Positions 38,630 through 48,825 of a stretch of 64,000 nucleotides of DNA are shown piece after piece. The position numbers were made by a program, and so were the translations under genes. Origin of the DNA: Furfurilactobacillus milii. GTDB lineage: Bacteria; Bacillota; Bacilli; Lactobacillales; Lactobacillaceae. Position 1 is the stretch's first letter. Every line of letters begins with the position of its first letter. Where the stretch lies: positions 310,001 through 374,000 of the forward strand of contig NZ_JAIWJF010000001.1 of the NCBI RefSeq assembly GCF_021654115.1, written 5' to 3'. Below the pieces are notes generated by a model, which was given only the letters and a program-made list of their open reading frames with translations, had not been told where the DNA came from and did no database searches.

Positions 38630-39625
38630 TCACAACTGCCTAGTACTATTGCGTTCAACGACTTTAATTGGCAAAAACTTGGACTGGATTGGCTCATTGT
38701 CGCCAGTCAACAGTGCCGCACAACCAGCGCGGCCGATTTGGAAAAAGTCCTGCGTGACGCTAGTGATAGTCGGTCTGAAAATACGGGTCAGTTTGGTTCC
38801 ATCAATACTCATGACAGAGAGTTGCGCAGGGACTTCTAAGCCGTAATCGCGGGCCTGGTCGATGACACCGATTGCGGTGAGGTCACTGTTAGCGATAATT
38901 GCGGTGACTGCTGGTTGTTTGCCAAAATGCTGCATGGCCGCTTCACCATCTTCAAATGTAAAGTAACCAGGGACTAACCAGTCTTCGTCGATCGATAGAC
39001 TATGCTTCGCCATTGCTTCACGATATCCGTTCATGCGCTGTGCACCAACAAATGATTGCTCGTCCATACCAACCAAACCAATTTTGCGGTGACCATGCTC
39101 GATGAGGTATTTGGTTGCTTCATACCCGATAGCATGATCGTCAGAGGCAATAAACGGACCGAGGTTTTCTTTGGCCGCGGTTGAGAGAAAAATGTGTGGA
39201 ATACCACTCGTTTTCAGGCTATTGAGCGATTCATCGCCAAGTTCCAAGGCGACAATTAAAACGCCCATGACGTCTCGTTCAATGACTGTCTTAATGGCTT
39301 TGTCCTGTAATGTGGGGTTATTTTCACCAGCATACAAGATCATGACACTATTGCCATGTTTAGTTGCCACATCGTGAATACCGGCGATGATCTCATCGGC
39401 AAAATTTGATTTAGTGGCGGAAATCACAACTGCCAGTACGTCACTTTGATGGCTCGCTAAGTCAGCGGCGTAGGCATTTCGCTGGTAACCTAAGTCGGCA
39501 GCAACTTTGCGAACGTGATCAGCCGTTTTTGAAGCAAAAAAATTTTCTTTGTTTGATAGCACACGCGAAACGGTCGAGACAGAAACGTTCGCCGCCTGCG
39601 CGACATCCTTAATGGTTACTCGCAT
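38630..39625 (-). CDS. LacI family regulator of the alpha-glucoside operon
   Basis: The 331-residue regulator has helix-turn-helix TIKDVAQAANVSVSTVSRVLS at the start and a standard effector domain (VVISATKSNFADEII, GLVGMDEQSF, LSVMSIDGTKLTRIF). It is divergent from an MFS carrier and alpha-glucosidase, with two identical CAAACGTTTG operators between, so it most likely represses that operon and itself. ATG 39625 follows GGAG. The GTG at 39631 is too close to it. Confidence 0.92.
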   Translation of the reverse strand: MRVTIKDVAQAANVSVSTVSRVLSNKENFFASKTADHVRKVAADLGYQRNAYAADLASHQSDVLAVVISATKSNFADEIIAGIHDVATKHGNSVMILYAGENNPTLQDKAIKTVIERDVMGVLIVALELGDESLNSLKTSGIPHIFLSTAAKENLGPFIASDDHAIGYEATKYLIEHGHRKIGLVGMDEQSFVGAQRMNGYREAMAKHSLSIDEDWLVPGYFTFEDGEAAMQHFGKQPAVTAIIANSDLTAIGVIDQARDYGLEVPAQLSVMSIDGTKLTRIFRPTITSVTQDFFQIGRAGCAALLTGDNEPIQSKFLPIKVVERNSTRQL

Positions 39626-39685
39626 AAGCACTCCAATAAAAATTTACTGTCTCAAGTTTACCATTCGTAATTATACAAGTATACG

Positions 39686-39763
39686 CAAACGTTTGTGTTA
39701 TTGTTTTAACAATGTTGCAAACGTTTGTGTAATGTGATAATGTACTTTTTGAAAGCGCTTACG
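39686..39763. promoter_or_regulatory. Two LacI operators, promoter and cre site
   Basis: CAAACGTTTG occurs at 39686-39695 and 39718-39727, 32 bases (three helical turns) apart, which allows looping or cooperative binding. GATAAT at 39736-39741 is the probable -10 box of the carrier operon. TGAAAGCGCTTACG (39750-39763) is a cre near the start point for CcpA. Confidence 0.8.
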
Positions 39764-39820
39764 GCAATACGTAACGCGAAGTCAACAAGACCCAGGTACA
39801 TATTTATAGGAGGCTTGATT

Positions 39821-41203
39821 ATGCAAGCAACGGATTCAGACACTAAAGTAAAAGCGTCGACGGAAGTTGATGTTAATAAGGGGCTACCAAAATTAAAGTT
39901 ATCGGCAATCTTTGCGATGACCTTTGGATTCTTTGGTATCAACATGGCCTTTTCACTTCAATCATCACAAATGGGCCGGATTTTCCAGACCATTGGAGCA
40001 GATCCAACTAAACTTGGCTTCTTCTTCATTTTGCCACCATTGGCAGGGATGGTTGTTCAGCCGTTAATCGGGAAATATTCAGACAAAACATGGAATCGGT
40101 TTGGTCGGCGGATGCCTTACTTAATGATTGGTGCCCCGATTGCCGCTTTGGTTATGATTCTGTTGCCAAACGCTGGTTCATTCGGTTTCGGATATGGTTC
40201 ACTATTAGCGCTATTATTCGGTGCCTTTACCATTTTATTCATGGACCTATCTTCAAACGTATGCATGCAACCATTCAAGATGATTATCGGTGATATGGTT
40301 AACGAAGACCAAAAGGACATGGCATGGTCTTGGCAGCAATCATTTTCAAACCTCGGTGGTGTGTTTGCCACGATTGCACCGTATGTATTGACACTATTTG
40401 GTGTCACTAACATTGCGCCAAAGGGACAGGTGCCAAATTCAGTTAAGTTGGCTTTCTACATTGGTGCCGGAATTCTGTTGCTAACTTCGCTTTACACAAT
40501 TTTGTCAGTTAAAGAATATAATCCAACAGAATATGACTTATACCACGATATTGATCCAAACGAAAAGAAGCCCGATGTTAGCCTGTGGCACTTGGTTAAA
40601 GTTGCCCCAAAGGCTTTCTGGGAAGTTTCATTTGTTCAACTTTTTGCCTGGTTTGCTTTCCAGTATTTGTGGACATACAGTACTGGCGCAATTGCCGATA
40701 ATGTTTGGCACACAACCAACCCAGCATCCGCAGGTTATCAAGCAGCTGGTAACTGGTACGGGATTTTAACATGTATCCAGTCTGTTGCCGCTGTGCTGTG
40801 GGGCATGTTGTTGCTGTCACGCACTAAGGCCACACAACGTAAGTTATGGTACAGAATTGGTTTAGTTATGGGTGGTGTTGGCTTCATCATGGTATTCTTC
40901 ACGCACTCACAAATGGGCTTGATCTTCCCGTTCTGTTTGATTGGGATTAGTTACTTAACCATGCAAACACAGGCGTTCTCACTGTTTACAGAATCTTTGG
41001 ACGGCACAAATGAAGGCGCTTACTTAGGGTTATTCAACTGTGGGATCTGTCTGCCACAGATCATTGCATCAGTAGCCAGCTTCGTAATCTTCCCACTCAT
41101 CGGTCAGTCAATGCCTGGCATGATCGTCGTCGGTGGTATTTCCTTGATTCTTGGTGCGTTTGCGGTCAGTGCAATTCACCCAGCACTTTCAGAAACAAAA
41201 TAG
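39821..41203 (+). CDS. MFS sugar carrier, alpha-glucoside/maltose type
   Basis: The 460-residue, twelve-helix transporter resembles the SUC/GPH-like maltose carriers. A polar N-terminus leads into FGFFGINMAFSLQSSQMGRIFQ, and the loop GKYSDKTWNRFGRRMPY has the MFS basic signature. It feeds the GH13 enzyme encoded 53 bases downstream. ATG 39821 has AGGAGG. The longer frame covers the operator region. Confidence 0.88.
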   Translation: MQATDSDTKVKASTEVDVNKGLPKLKLSAIFAMTFGFFGINMAFSLQSSQMGRIFQTIGADPTKLGFFFILPPLAGMVVQPLIGKYSDKTWNRFGRRMPYLMIGAPIAALVMILLPNAGSFGFGYGSLLALLFGAFTILFMDLSSNVCMQPFKMIIGDMVNEDQKDMAWSWQQSFSNLGGVFATIAPYVLTLFGVTNIAPKGQVPNSVKLAFYIGAGILLLTSLYTILSVKEYNPTEYDLYHDIDPNEKKPDVSLWHLVKVAPKAFWEVSFVQLFAWFAFQYLWTYSTGAIADNVWHTTNPASAGYQAAGNWYGILTCIQSVAAVLWGMLLLSRTKATQRKLWYRIGLVMGGVGFIMVFFTHSQMGLIFPFCLIGISYLTMQTQAFSLFTESLDGTNEGAYLGLFNCGICLPQIIASVASFVIFPLIGQSMPGMIVVGGISLILGAFAVSAIHPALSETK

Positions 41204-41256
41204 ACAGTTTGGAAAAATGAATTAAATTAGCTAAGAGAAAGATGAGGAGGTTCATC

Positions 41257-42930
41257 ATGCAACATCAATGGTGGCAAGGTTCAGTTGTATATCAAATATA
41301 CCCAATGAGTTTTCAGGACAGCAATAACGACGGTGTCGGCGATTTACCCGGGATTACGTCACGGCTCGATTACATTAAACAGCTTGGCGTCGATGTGATC
41401 TGGTTGAACCCAATTTATAAATCACCTAACAAGGATAATGGTTATGATATCGCAGATTACAAAGCTATTAATCCCTTATATGGCGATATGAACGACTTCA
41501 ATACGCTGCTTAAACAGGTTCATGAGCACGGGATGAAATTGATGATGGACCTGGTTGTTAATCACACATCTGATCAGCACGCTTGGTTCAAGCAGAGTCG
41601 TCAGTCTAAAGACAATCCATATGCCGATTACTATATTTGGCGCGATCCAGTTGACGGTCATGAACCGAATAACTGGCAGGCGGCATTTGGTGGTCCAGCT
41701 TGGACTTACGTGCCAGAACGCGGCCAATACTACTTACATTTGTTTGCGCCAGCACAGCCTGATTTGAATTGGGAAAATCCCGATGTTCGTCAAGCCGTCT
41801 TTGATATCGAACGGTTCTGGTTGGATAAAGGCGTCGATGGTTTCCGAATGGATGTCATCAACTTGATTTCCAAACAACCTGGTTTGCCGGATGTACCTGG
41901 TGAAGCGACCGCTGGCACAACGATGGACTTTGTCGCTGATGGACCACGATTAAATGAATTTTTGCACCAGATGAATGAAGAAGTGTTGTCGCATTATGAT
42001 GTGATGACAGTGGGCGAAATGCCTGGTTCAACACCAGAGGATGCAATCAAATATACAGGTTTGAAGAGCGAAGAACTGAACATGGTCTTTCAGTTTGAAC
42101 ACGTTGGTTTGAGTGCTAACCCTGATGTTCGGTTGGGTAAATGGAATGATCAGCCGGTCAAACTGACAGAGTTGAAAGATTCCCTCAACCGTTGGGAACA
42201 GGAGCTAGATGGCAAAGGTTGGAACAGTTTGTACTGGAACAACCATGATCAGCCGCGCGCCGTTTCCCGGTTTGCTAATGACGATCCGGCTGTTCGTGTA
42301 CGGGCTGCTAAGATGCTGGGCACGGCATTACACATGCTGCAGGGAACCCCATACGTTTATGAGGGTGAAGAGCTGGGGATGACCAACGCTCACTTTACGT
42401 CATTATCACAGTATCGAGATCTGGAATCATTGAACGGTTACAAGGAAATGGTTGAAGAAAAGCACCTCGTGTCCTCGAGTCAAATGATGAAGGACTTAGC
42501 TAACATTTCCCGTGATAATGCGCGGACACCAATGCAGTGGAGTACTGCGGCAAACGCTGGCTTTTCTGAACACACGCCGTGGTCTGAGATGAATACCAAT
42601 TATCCTGAAATCAATGTAGCGGTTGAAGAAAATGACCAAGATTCAGTCCTTAAGTACTATCAGAAGCTAATCGACCTTCGTCATGGTAGTGACCTGATTA
42701 AGTTTGGTGATTTTGAGGCGTTAGACGCCGATGACGATCAGGTTTATGCTTACAAACGTCATTACAATGGGCATACTTTGCTAGTTATGTGTAACTTCAC
42801 TAACGACACCGTTACACGCGATTATCATCAGGGCGAGGCGACCGAAGAACTTATTGGTAACTACGCCGATGATCAGGGTGTCACGTTGCGCCCATATGAG
42901 AGTAAGGTTTATGAGTTTGACGAAAAATAA
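41257..42930 (+). CDS. GH13 alpha-glucosidase (oligo-1,6-glucosidase type)
   Basis: The 557-residue intracellular glycoside hydrolase has the GH13 catalytic triad: Asp199 in GFRMDV, Glu254 in VGEMPG and Asp331 in NNHDQPR. Val200 next to the nucleophile is the residue associated with alpha-1,6 specificity, where maltases carry Thr, so isomaltose-type substrates are favoured. AGGAGG precedes the ATG. Confidence 0.92.
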   Translation: MQHQWWQGSVVYQIYPMSFQDSNNDGVGDLPGITSRLDYIKQLGVDVIWLNPIYKSPNKDNGYDIADYKAINPLYGDMNDFNTLLKQVHEHGMKLMMDLVVNHTSDQHAWFKQSRQSKDNPYADYYIWRDPVDGHEPNNWQAAFGGPAWTYVPERGQYYLHLFAPAQPDLNWENPDVRQAVFDIERFWLDKGVDGFRMDVINLISKQPGLPDVPGEATAGTTMDFVADGPRLNEFLHQMNEEVLSHYDVMTVGEMPGSTPEDAIKYTGLKSEELNMVFQFEHVGLSANPDVRLGKWNDQPVKLTELKDSLNRWEQELDGKGWNSLYWNNHDQPRAVSRFANDDPAVRVRAAKMLGTALHMLQGTPYVYEGEELGMTNAHFTSLSQYRDLESLNGYKEMVEEKHLVSSSQMMKDLANISRDNARTPMQWSTAANAGFSEHTPWSEMNTNYPEINVAVEENDQDSVLKYYQKLIDLRHGSDLIKFGDFEALDADDDQVYAYKRHYNGHTLLVMCNFTNDTVTRDYHQGEATEELIGNYADDQGVTLRPYESKVYEFDEK

Positions 42931-42941
42931 TTAGATCAGTT

Positions 42942-42974
42942 GAAAGTGCGTTGCCAGATGGCGCGCACTTTTTT
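42942..42974 (+). terminator. Terminator of the alpha-glucoside operon
   Basis: AAAGTGCG...GCGCACTTTTTT. A weak parS-like sequence (13 of 16) overlaps its end at 42975-42990. Confidence 0.8.
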
Positions 42975-43151
42975 GTTTTCACGTGGAACATTTTTAAGTT
43001 TAGAATTTTCTAATTACAATCAGAAAATTTGTCTTAATGACCAGCGAGTTGCTATTCTGGAACTAACAATTATGGTGGTCAATTTACAAGCATGCAAAGT
43101 CAAACTTCAGGTTGATATATATTGACCGAAGTCTATAAAGGAGGACCAAAC

Positions 43152-43834
43152 ATGTTTAAAAAAACACAACTTTTCGGTGTCATTGCAGCATTTGGACTAC
43201 TGATTGGGCCTGCGATGAGTGTCAGGGCAGCCGGTGATGTTGGTTCTGCAACAACACAAGTGACGGCAGGTTTTATCGCCGGTGAAGGCCAACTAAGCCA
43301 GTTGATCCTGGCAACCCAGGTGGTGGCCCGATTGAAAACCCATCTAACCCAGGGACTGGTGCCACGGGTCCACTGCGACTGAACTATGTATCAAAGCTAA
43401 TTTCGTTTGGTACCCAGCCAATTCAGTCGGCAACGACGAAACGTGTGGGTACCACTGGTTCTGATGTGATTGGCACATACCAGTCGGCACAAGTTTCTGA
43501 TGAGCGTGGGACTAACGCTGGTTGGGCATTAAAGGTTTCTGGTACACCACTGATGTCTGGCACTGACACACTGGAAGGTGCAACTTTGAAATTACCAGCC
43601 GGTGATGTTGTAACTGAGTCAGGTATCGACAATGGCGCAGTTGCGAGCGAGGTTAGCAATGCGTTAGGGGCTGGTGGAACACTCTTATCCGCTCCAGCGA
43701 CAAAGGGTGGTGGATTGACTGTTGACCGCTGGACACCAGCACAAACGGAGCTAACCATTATCGGCGGAACAGCCGAGGCTAAGGACTACACCACAAACTT
43801 AACGTGGACGCTACAAGATTCACCAGCAAGTTAA
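43152..43834 (+). pseudogene. WxL-domain surface protein, frameshifted
   Basis: The gene opens with a signal peptide (MFKKTQLFG...SVRAAG) and TAGFIAGEGQLS, then leaves frame at about 43290. The alternate frame reads VDPGNPGGGPIENPSNPGTG and continues as a WxL domain (GWALKVSG near 43525, final LTWTLQDSPAS). A single-base change near CTAAGCCAGTTG separates the halves. WxL domains bind peptidoglycan non-covalently. AAAGGAGG precedes the ATG. First gene of the WxL cluster. Confidence 0.85.
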
Positions 43835-43860
43835 CAAGCATTTCTGACCTCATAATTGAA

Positions 43861-43898
43861 GTCGCCGGTCAGCTGCGAAGTTGAGCGACGATTTTTTT
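43861..43898 (+). terminator. Terminator after the WxL gene
   Basis: GTCGC/GCGAC outer stem with an inner CAGCT-GCGA-AGTTG tetraloop hairpin and seven T residues. It is followed at about 43900 by a copy of the GAGTAATGCC leader motif. Confidence 0.75.
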
Positions 43899-43968
43899 AA
43901 GAGTAATGCCGAAGCTCGGAAAGGCCAAATTTCAATAGATAACTAAAAACGACGACGGAGGAACCGCA

Positions 43969-44994
43969 ATGAAACGACTACGAGGATTACTGATTATCCT
44001 TTCCGGCCTAGCCGCAATGTTTATTACAACGGGTTTAGTGAAGGCCGCCAAGGATGATTCGACCGTTAATTTTAATGTTCAAGCACAAATTCCGGAAAAT
44101 CAGATTGATAAAAAACAAAGTTATTTTGATTTGAAGATGGATCTAGGCCAAACGCAAACTGTTTCGACAATCGTGCAAAACACGTCTGACAAGGCGATGA
44201 AAATCAAGAATGAAATTCATACTGCACACACTAACGAAAATGGGCAGATTGAGTATGTAACTGAGGCGAAGAAGCAGGATTCCACGTTGAAAGTGCCACT
44301 GAAAAAGATTACTCAACTCCATGAGGCAAAGGTAATTACTGTTCCGGCAAACAGCACCAAGAAGGTGTCAGCGACGATTCGCGTGCCTGACAACGCAAAA
44401 ACAGGGGTCATCCTTGGGGCTTGGTACTTTGAACGTGTTGATGCAGAGAAAAAAGATAAAAAAACTGGTGTGACTGTTAATAACAAATACTCATACGCGG
44501 TTGCAATGAAATTAACGGTGAATCATGAAGTTTCTGCAGCAATGAAACTAAATGATGTGAAACCTGGCCTGCGTAACTACAAAAAAGGCATTTTTGCGAA
44601 TCTGCAAAACACAGCTGCAGTCATTATTCCTGACCTGACCGTTCAAGGGAAGGTTTATCAGCAGGGTTCAAACAAGGTCGTAAAACAGGCAAAAATCCAA
44701 CAGATGATCATGGCACCAAACTCTAATTTTGATTTTCCAATTTTGTTTGGTGGCGAAGAATTGAAGCCGGGTAAATACACGTTAAAAATAACGGCCAAGA
44801 ATGCTAATGACACATGGCATTTCAAACGTAACTTTACGATTCGTGCCAGCGATGCAAACAAAATTAACGATAAGTCTCTTGATAAGGCCAAAACGCGCCA
44901 TCCTGGCTTGTATATGCTAGAAGGCGCCGGCGTAGTAATTGTTTTAGGTGCTGTTATTGGTGGCGCGACATGGTGGTTCAGACGTCGGCGTTAG
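43969..44994 (+). CDS. DUF916/DUF3324 (WxL-associated) membrane-anchored protein
   Basis: The 341-residue protein has a signal peptide, an N-terminal DUF916-type domain (FNVQAQIPENQIDKKQSYFDLK, LGQTQTVSTIVQN, IRVPDNAKTGVILGAWYF), a DUF3324-type second domain, and a C-terminal helix followed by WWFRRRR. Such proteins partner WxL proteins, binding peptidoglycan and host ligands. GGAGG precedes the ATG. It lies between two WxL-domain genes. Confidence 0.9.
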   Translation: MKRLRGLLIILSGLAAMFITTGLVKAAKDDSTVNFNVQAQIPENQIDKKQSYFDLKMDLGQTQTVSTIVQNTSDKAMKIKNEIHTAHTNENGQIEYVTEAKKQDSTLKVPLKKITQLHEAKVITVPANSTKKVSATIRVPDNAKTGVILGAWYFERVDAEKKDKKTGVTVNNKYSYAVAMKLTVNHEVSAAMKLNDVKPGLRNYKKGIFANLQNTAAVIIPDLTVQGKVYQQGSNKVVKQAKIQQMIMAPNSNFDFPILFGGEELKPGKYTLKITAKNANDTWHFKRNFTIRASDANKINDKSLDKAKTRHPGLYMLEGAGVVIVLGAVIGGATWWFRRRR

Positions 44995-45021
44995 CCCTTT
45001 GAACAACCGAGGAGGTGCAAG

Positions 45022-47331
45022 ATGCGTAACTGGCAGCGAACACTGAACCGAATTTTAATGATCGGCGTGCTAACGTTGGGACCGGTGATGGCGATTGGCA
45101 GTGGCGTAGTTGTGCATGCTGAGGAGTTAAATCAACCCACTATTAGTTTGGCAAACACAGAATCGTCAAGCCAAACACAATCAAGCTCGAATGATTCAGG
45201 TGAATCGAAACCTGCTGACCATTCACTGCCAATGGACACTAGCGAAATAGTTGATAGTGATGACGCACAATCAAAGATAGTAGATGCATCTGAACAGGAA
45301 ACAGCAGCGGATCAGGATACCACTGAAAATCAACAGGCCGAAGCTGAGGTGCGTTTAAAGGATGACGGCATTAGCACACAGTTAGTTACACGTTTGGACA
45401 CGGCAACATTGGTTCAAAACGGTCAGACGGTTCGGGGAAACAATGATTTGCTCGGTGCGCTTGGTGGCTTAACGGTTAGTTTAAACGATGTTGTCAAAGC
45501 CACGGTATCCATTTTAACGGGTGATTGGACGACTGATATTGGAACGCCAATGAAAACCGGTGACAAAATAACTGTTATCAACCGAGCGCTTGGTTTGATT
45601 CCACTCTACACGGAAAATCAAACGGTGGTTGATCCGGGCATGTCAATTACTCAAGTTAATGCAGGTGGTTTGCCAGGCAGTGTGACCTATGACAAACGAA
45701 CGGGCACAATGCCAGCTGTTTTTGGGCAGTCACTACAGTTAAGTGCTAACACTGCGTTTAATTACACAACGTCTGATCAAGTCAATACCGTGTCATTTAT
45801 GATCGATGGTCAGCAAGTCGCCGGGGATGCGTTTACCACTGCTGATACGGTGATTTCAGGAAAGACGCTGATTGTGAACACTGCTAAAATAGCCGCCCGT
45901 AACTGGACGGCGATTAAAACCGCCCTTAATGGTCTTTCAGGTGGAAGCACGCATACACTACAGGTTGTTGCTTATCATAATGGTCGGCCTGTGAATCCAT
46001 GGACAAGCACCAATACGATTAATCTGTACGTTAATCCGGACAAGCCTGGAATTAACGACGTTTGGTCGGGTCAGCGGCGTTTATCTGGGACGGCTTTACC
46101 GGCTGGGTCGACGGTTAAGGTCACGGACACCAACAATAATGTGTTGGGAACGGGCGCTGTTGCTGATGGCGGCACGTATACGGTCGGTCTTAATCGGGCC
46201 GTTTCCGTTGGCGAAACGCTTACTGTAACTGTGACTAGTCAAGGGATGAATGAGACGGCGACAACGGTTGTCAAACAAAATCAGACGGTTCAGGTGACCA
46301 ATGCACCAAAGTTTGTTTGGAATCAACAGGCGTCGTCATCCGATACAAATGATGGCTGGCAATTAACAGCTTCAGGAGCGGGTTTCCCAAGTGCTAGCAA
46401 TGCCACAGAACTCGTGATTGATGGCAACAACTTAGGCGCAGATAATCCAATCACACGGGGTGCTACAGCAAGTGCGGGTTCAACAACGGGTGTGAATCCT
46501 GCTACGAAGGTGACGACGCTTAACGGTCTTGATCCTAAGCAAACGCACAAAATGATGCTGGCGATTCCAGGAATGAATGATGCAGTAACGGACACTGTGT
46601 CAATCGTGATTGCTGTGCCAACGCCCCATTCTGTTATTGCAGGCGATGGCGCTACAACGCTGACCGGTAAGTTAGCCCAGCCAGGCAGTCATGTAACAGT
46701 GAAAGATAATAGCGGGACCACCTTGGGAACTGGCACTGTGACAAACGGCGGTACGTATCAAGTAACGTTGAATCGGGCTGCCGTTGGCGGTGAAACGTTA
46801 ACAATCAGTGCAACAAACGGATCTGGTGGTGCCAGCGTACCAGAAACACTTAAGGTGCCGCAGATGGAACAACTCAGTATTCAATCGGTGTCACCTTTAA
46901 ACTTTTCTCCTGCAACAATCAAAACAGGAACAACATTGACGCCGCCGCGGGCACATGACTTTGCTGTCAGTATTGTGAACTCGCTGAATGGCGGTGCAGG
47001 AGCTAATTGGACGCTGTCTGCGACACTCGCCAATAACGAGTTGGTGAGCACGACCAACCCTACTCATAAGTTGGCTCAACCACTAATTTTTACCGATGCA
47101 AACGGAGTCAAAACACCGTTGTCGACTAGCTCGTTACCAATCTTCACCAATAATTCGGCTAATGCGACGGTATACCCTACTAGTCAGTTCAAACGAACGG
47201 GGATGACGGATACGGCAACCCAACAAACGGTTAATCGTGGGATGGGTCTGAGCGTCAAAAGCGATGCTGTGTTCGCGGAAAGTTATCAAGGCACACTGAA
47301 TCTCAATTTGACGACGGGTCCGACCAAATAA
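45022..47331 (+). CDS. Large WxL cell-surface protein with Ig-like repeats
   Basis: The 769-residue secreted protein has a signal peptide ending near VVVHAEE, then a Ser/Asp/Glu/Gln-rich region to about residue 110. Two Big-type repeats follow (RRLSGTALPAGSTVKVTD... near 350; TTLTGKLAQPGSHVTVKD... near 550). The C-terminal WxL domain has NWTLSATL and GTLNLNLTTGP. It lacks LPxTG, so wall binding is through WxL. GGAGG precedes the ATG. Confidence 0.88.
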   Translation: MRNWQRTLNRILMIGVLTLGPVMAIGSGVVVHAEELNQPTISLANTESSSQTQSSSNDSGESKPADHSLPMDTSEIVDSDDAQSKIVDASEQETAADQDTTENQQAEAEVRLKDDGISTQLVTRLDTATLVQNGQTVRGNNDLLGALGGLTVSLNDVVKATVSILTGDWTTDIGTPMKTGDKITVINRALGLIPLYTENQTVVDPGMSITQVNAGGLPGSVTYDKRTGTMPAVFGQSLQLSANTAFNYTTSDQVNTVSFMIDGQQVAGDAFTTADTVISGKTLIVNTAKIAARNWTAIKTALNGLSGGSTHTLQVVAYHNGRPVNPWTSTNTINLYVNPDKPGINDVWSGQRRLSGTALPAGSTVKVTDTNNNVLGTGAVADGGTYTVGLNRAVSVGETLTVTVTSQGMNETATTVVKQNQTVQVTNAPKFVWNQQASSSDTNDGWQLTASGAGFPSASNATELVIDGNNLGADNPITRGATASAGSTTGVNPATKVTTLNGLDPKQTHKMMLAIPGMNDAVTDTVSIVIAVPTPHSVIAGDGATTLTGKLAQPGSHVTVKDNSGTTLGTGTVTNGGTYQVTLNRAAVGGETLTISATNGSGGASVPETLKVPQMEQLSIQSVSPLNFSPATIKTGTTLTPPRAHDFAVSIVNSLNGGAGANWTLSATLANNELVSTTNPTHKLAQPLIFTDANGVKTPLSTSSLPIFTNNSANATVYPTSQFKRTGMTDTATQQTVNRGMGLSVKSDAVFAESYQGTLNLNLTTGPTK

Positions 47332-47406
47332 TCAGACCTCAGCGCTTAATATCTAAAAAATTAAAGTGGTATAGTGATTCTATTAGAATTTTAAGGGAGT
47401 CACGAA

Positions 47407-48635
47407 ATGAAGCGTCAGCCACTTAAGCAATGGCAGAAAAACATGTACGCACTGTGGATCGGTAATTTTGTTACTGGTGCTGGTGCCAGCATGAGTCTGC
47501 CATTTTTACCGTTATTTATCAGTGAAATGGGTCATTATCCTAAATGGGAATTAACGTTATACGCAGGCCTTGCCTTTTCAGTCACGTTCTTGAGCCAAGC
47601 GATTGTTTCACCCTTGTGGGGGCGGTTGGCTGATAGAACAGGGCGTAAACCGATGCTATTGCGGGCAGCGATTGGGATGACCATTACGGCCACGTTGACA
47701 GGATTCTCACCAAATGTCTGGGTCTTAATCAGCCTTCGTTTGATTCAAGGTGCATTTTCTGGTTACATCAACAATGCTTATGCACTATAATTGCCAGTGA
47801 GGTGCCGATGGAAAAAAGTGGCCAAACGATGGGCACGTTAACGACTGGCGCGGTCGGCGGTCAGTTAGTTGGTCCTGTTATCGGTGGTTACATTGCTGGA
47901 ATCTTTGGTTACAGAATTCCGTTTTATATGTTTGGTGGGCTGATGTTGATTGCATCGCTAGTCACTTACTTCTTTGTTAAGGAAGACTTTAAACCCGCTA
48001 CCGGAGCAGCCGCTAAAGAGCACAAGAGTGCGTTTGCGGGTATCAAACATGTGCGCATTGTGTGGGCAATGATTATTTCATCCATGTTGATTCAGGCGGC
48101 GACGACATCGATCAACCCAATCATTAGTCTGTTTGTTAAAGAGTTGATGCATGGTCGTGGGAATGTTGCCTTAACCAGTGGAGTGATCGCCGCTCTGCCA
48201 GGAATTGCAACGTTGATTGCGGCGCCACGATTAGGCGCGCTGGGCGATCATATTGGACCGCAACGTGTCCTGATTGCCGGACTGGTTTTCTGTGGTCTCG
48301 TTTTCTTCCCGATGTTTTTTGTCACCACCGTTGTCATGCTGGGTATTTTACGATTCTTGGTCGGCATTTCGGATGCGGCGCTATTGCCGGTGACCCAAAC
48401 AGTGATGACATTGAACACACCTGATGACGCAGTGAGTCGTATTTTCAGTTACAATCAGTCGTCGCAGGCAATCGGCTCCGTTGTTGGTCCAATGTTGGCC
48501 TCAGGGGTGGCTGGGGTGCTTGATTACCGGTACGTTTTCCTGATGACGACACTGTTAGTTATCATTAATTTGGTTGTTGTCATGTGGGCTTATCGCACGG
48601 ATCACGGTTCAACCACAACTAGCGAGCAGGCATAG
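47407..48635 (+). pseudogene. MFS multidrug exporter, frameshifted
   Basis: The N-terminal part (47407-47790, 127 residues) has the MFS loop GRLADRTGRKPM and stops after NNAYAL. The remaining helices follow in another frame from about 47788 (IASEVPMEKSGQTMGTL to 48635). Adding one base at CTATAATTGCC restores ALIIASEVP and an intact twelve-helix drug exporter of about 409 residues. Either a recent mutation or an indel error. Confidence 0.85.
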
Positions 48636-48642
48636 TTAACAA

Positions 48643-48690
48643 AACAATCGGTCCATTCCCTAAAACGGAGGATGGACCGATTGTTATTTT
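48643..48690 (+). terminator. Terminator after the MFS gene
   Basis: AACAATCGGTCCAT pairs with ATGGACCGATTGTT, followed by T-rich sequence. Confidence 0.88.
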
Positions 48691-48723
48691 CAACCGAACT
48701 TTTTCGAAATGTGCGTTAGATAT

Positions 48724-48745
48724 CACCTACGGTTGGCAACAGTGA
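48724..48745 (+). repeat. Possible remnant of an A-type element end
   Basis: CACCTACGGTTGGCAACAG resembles the sequence that enters the 5' arm of copies A30, A34 and A63. The rest of the element is not present. It precedes copy B49, echoing the A34/B35 pairing. Confidence 0.4.
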
Positions 48746-48825
48746 GCATTAAACGTTATGCAGACAGCTATCGCTAAATAGCAGCAACAGGTATGTAAAA
48801 TTTAATCTTTGACTAAAGGAGTGGA

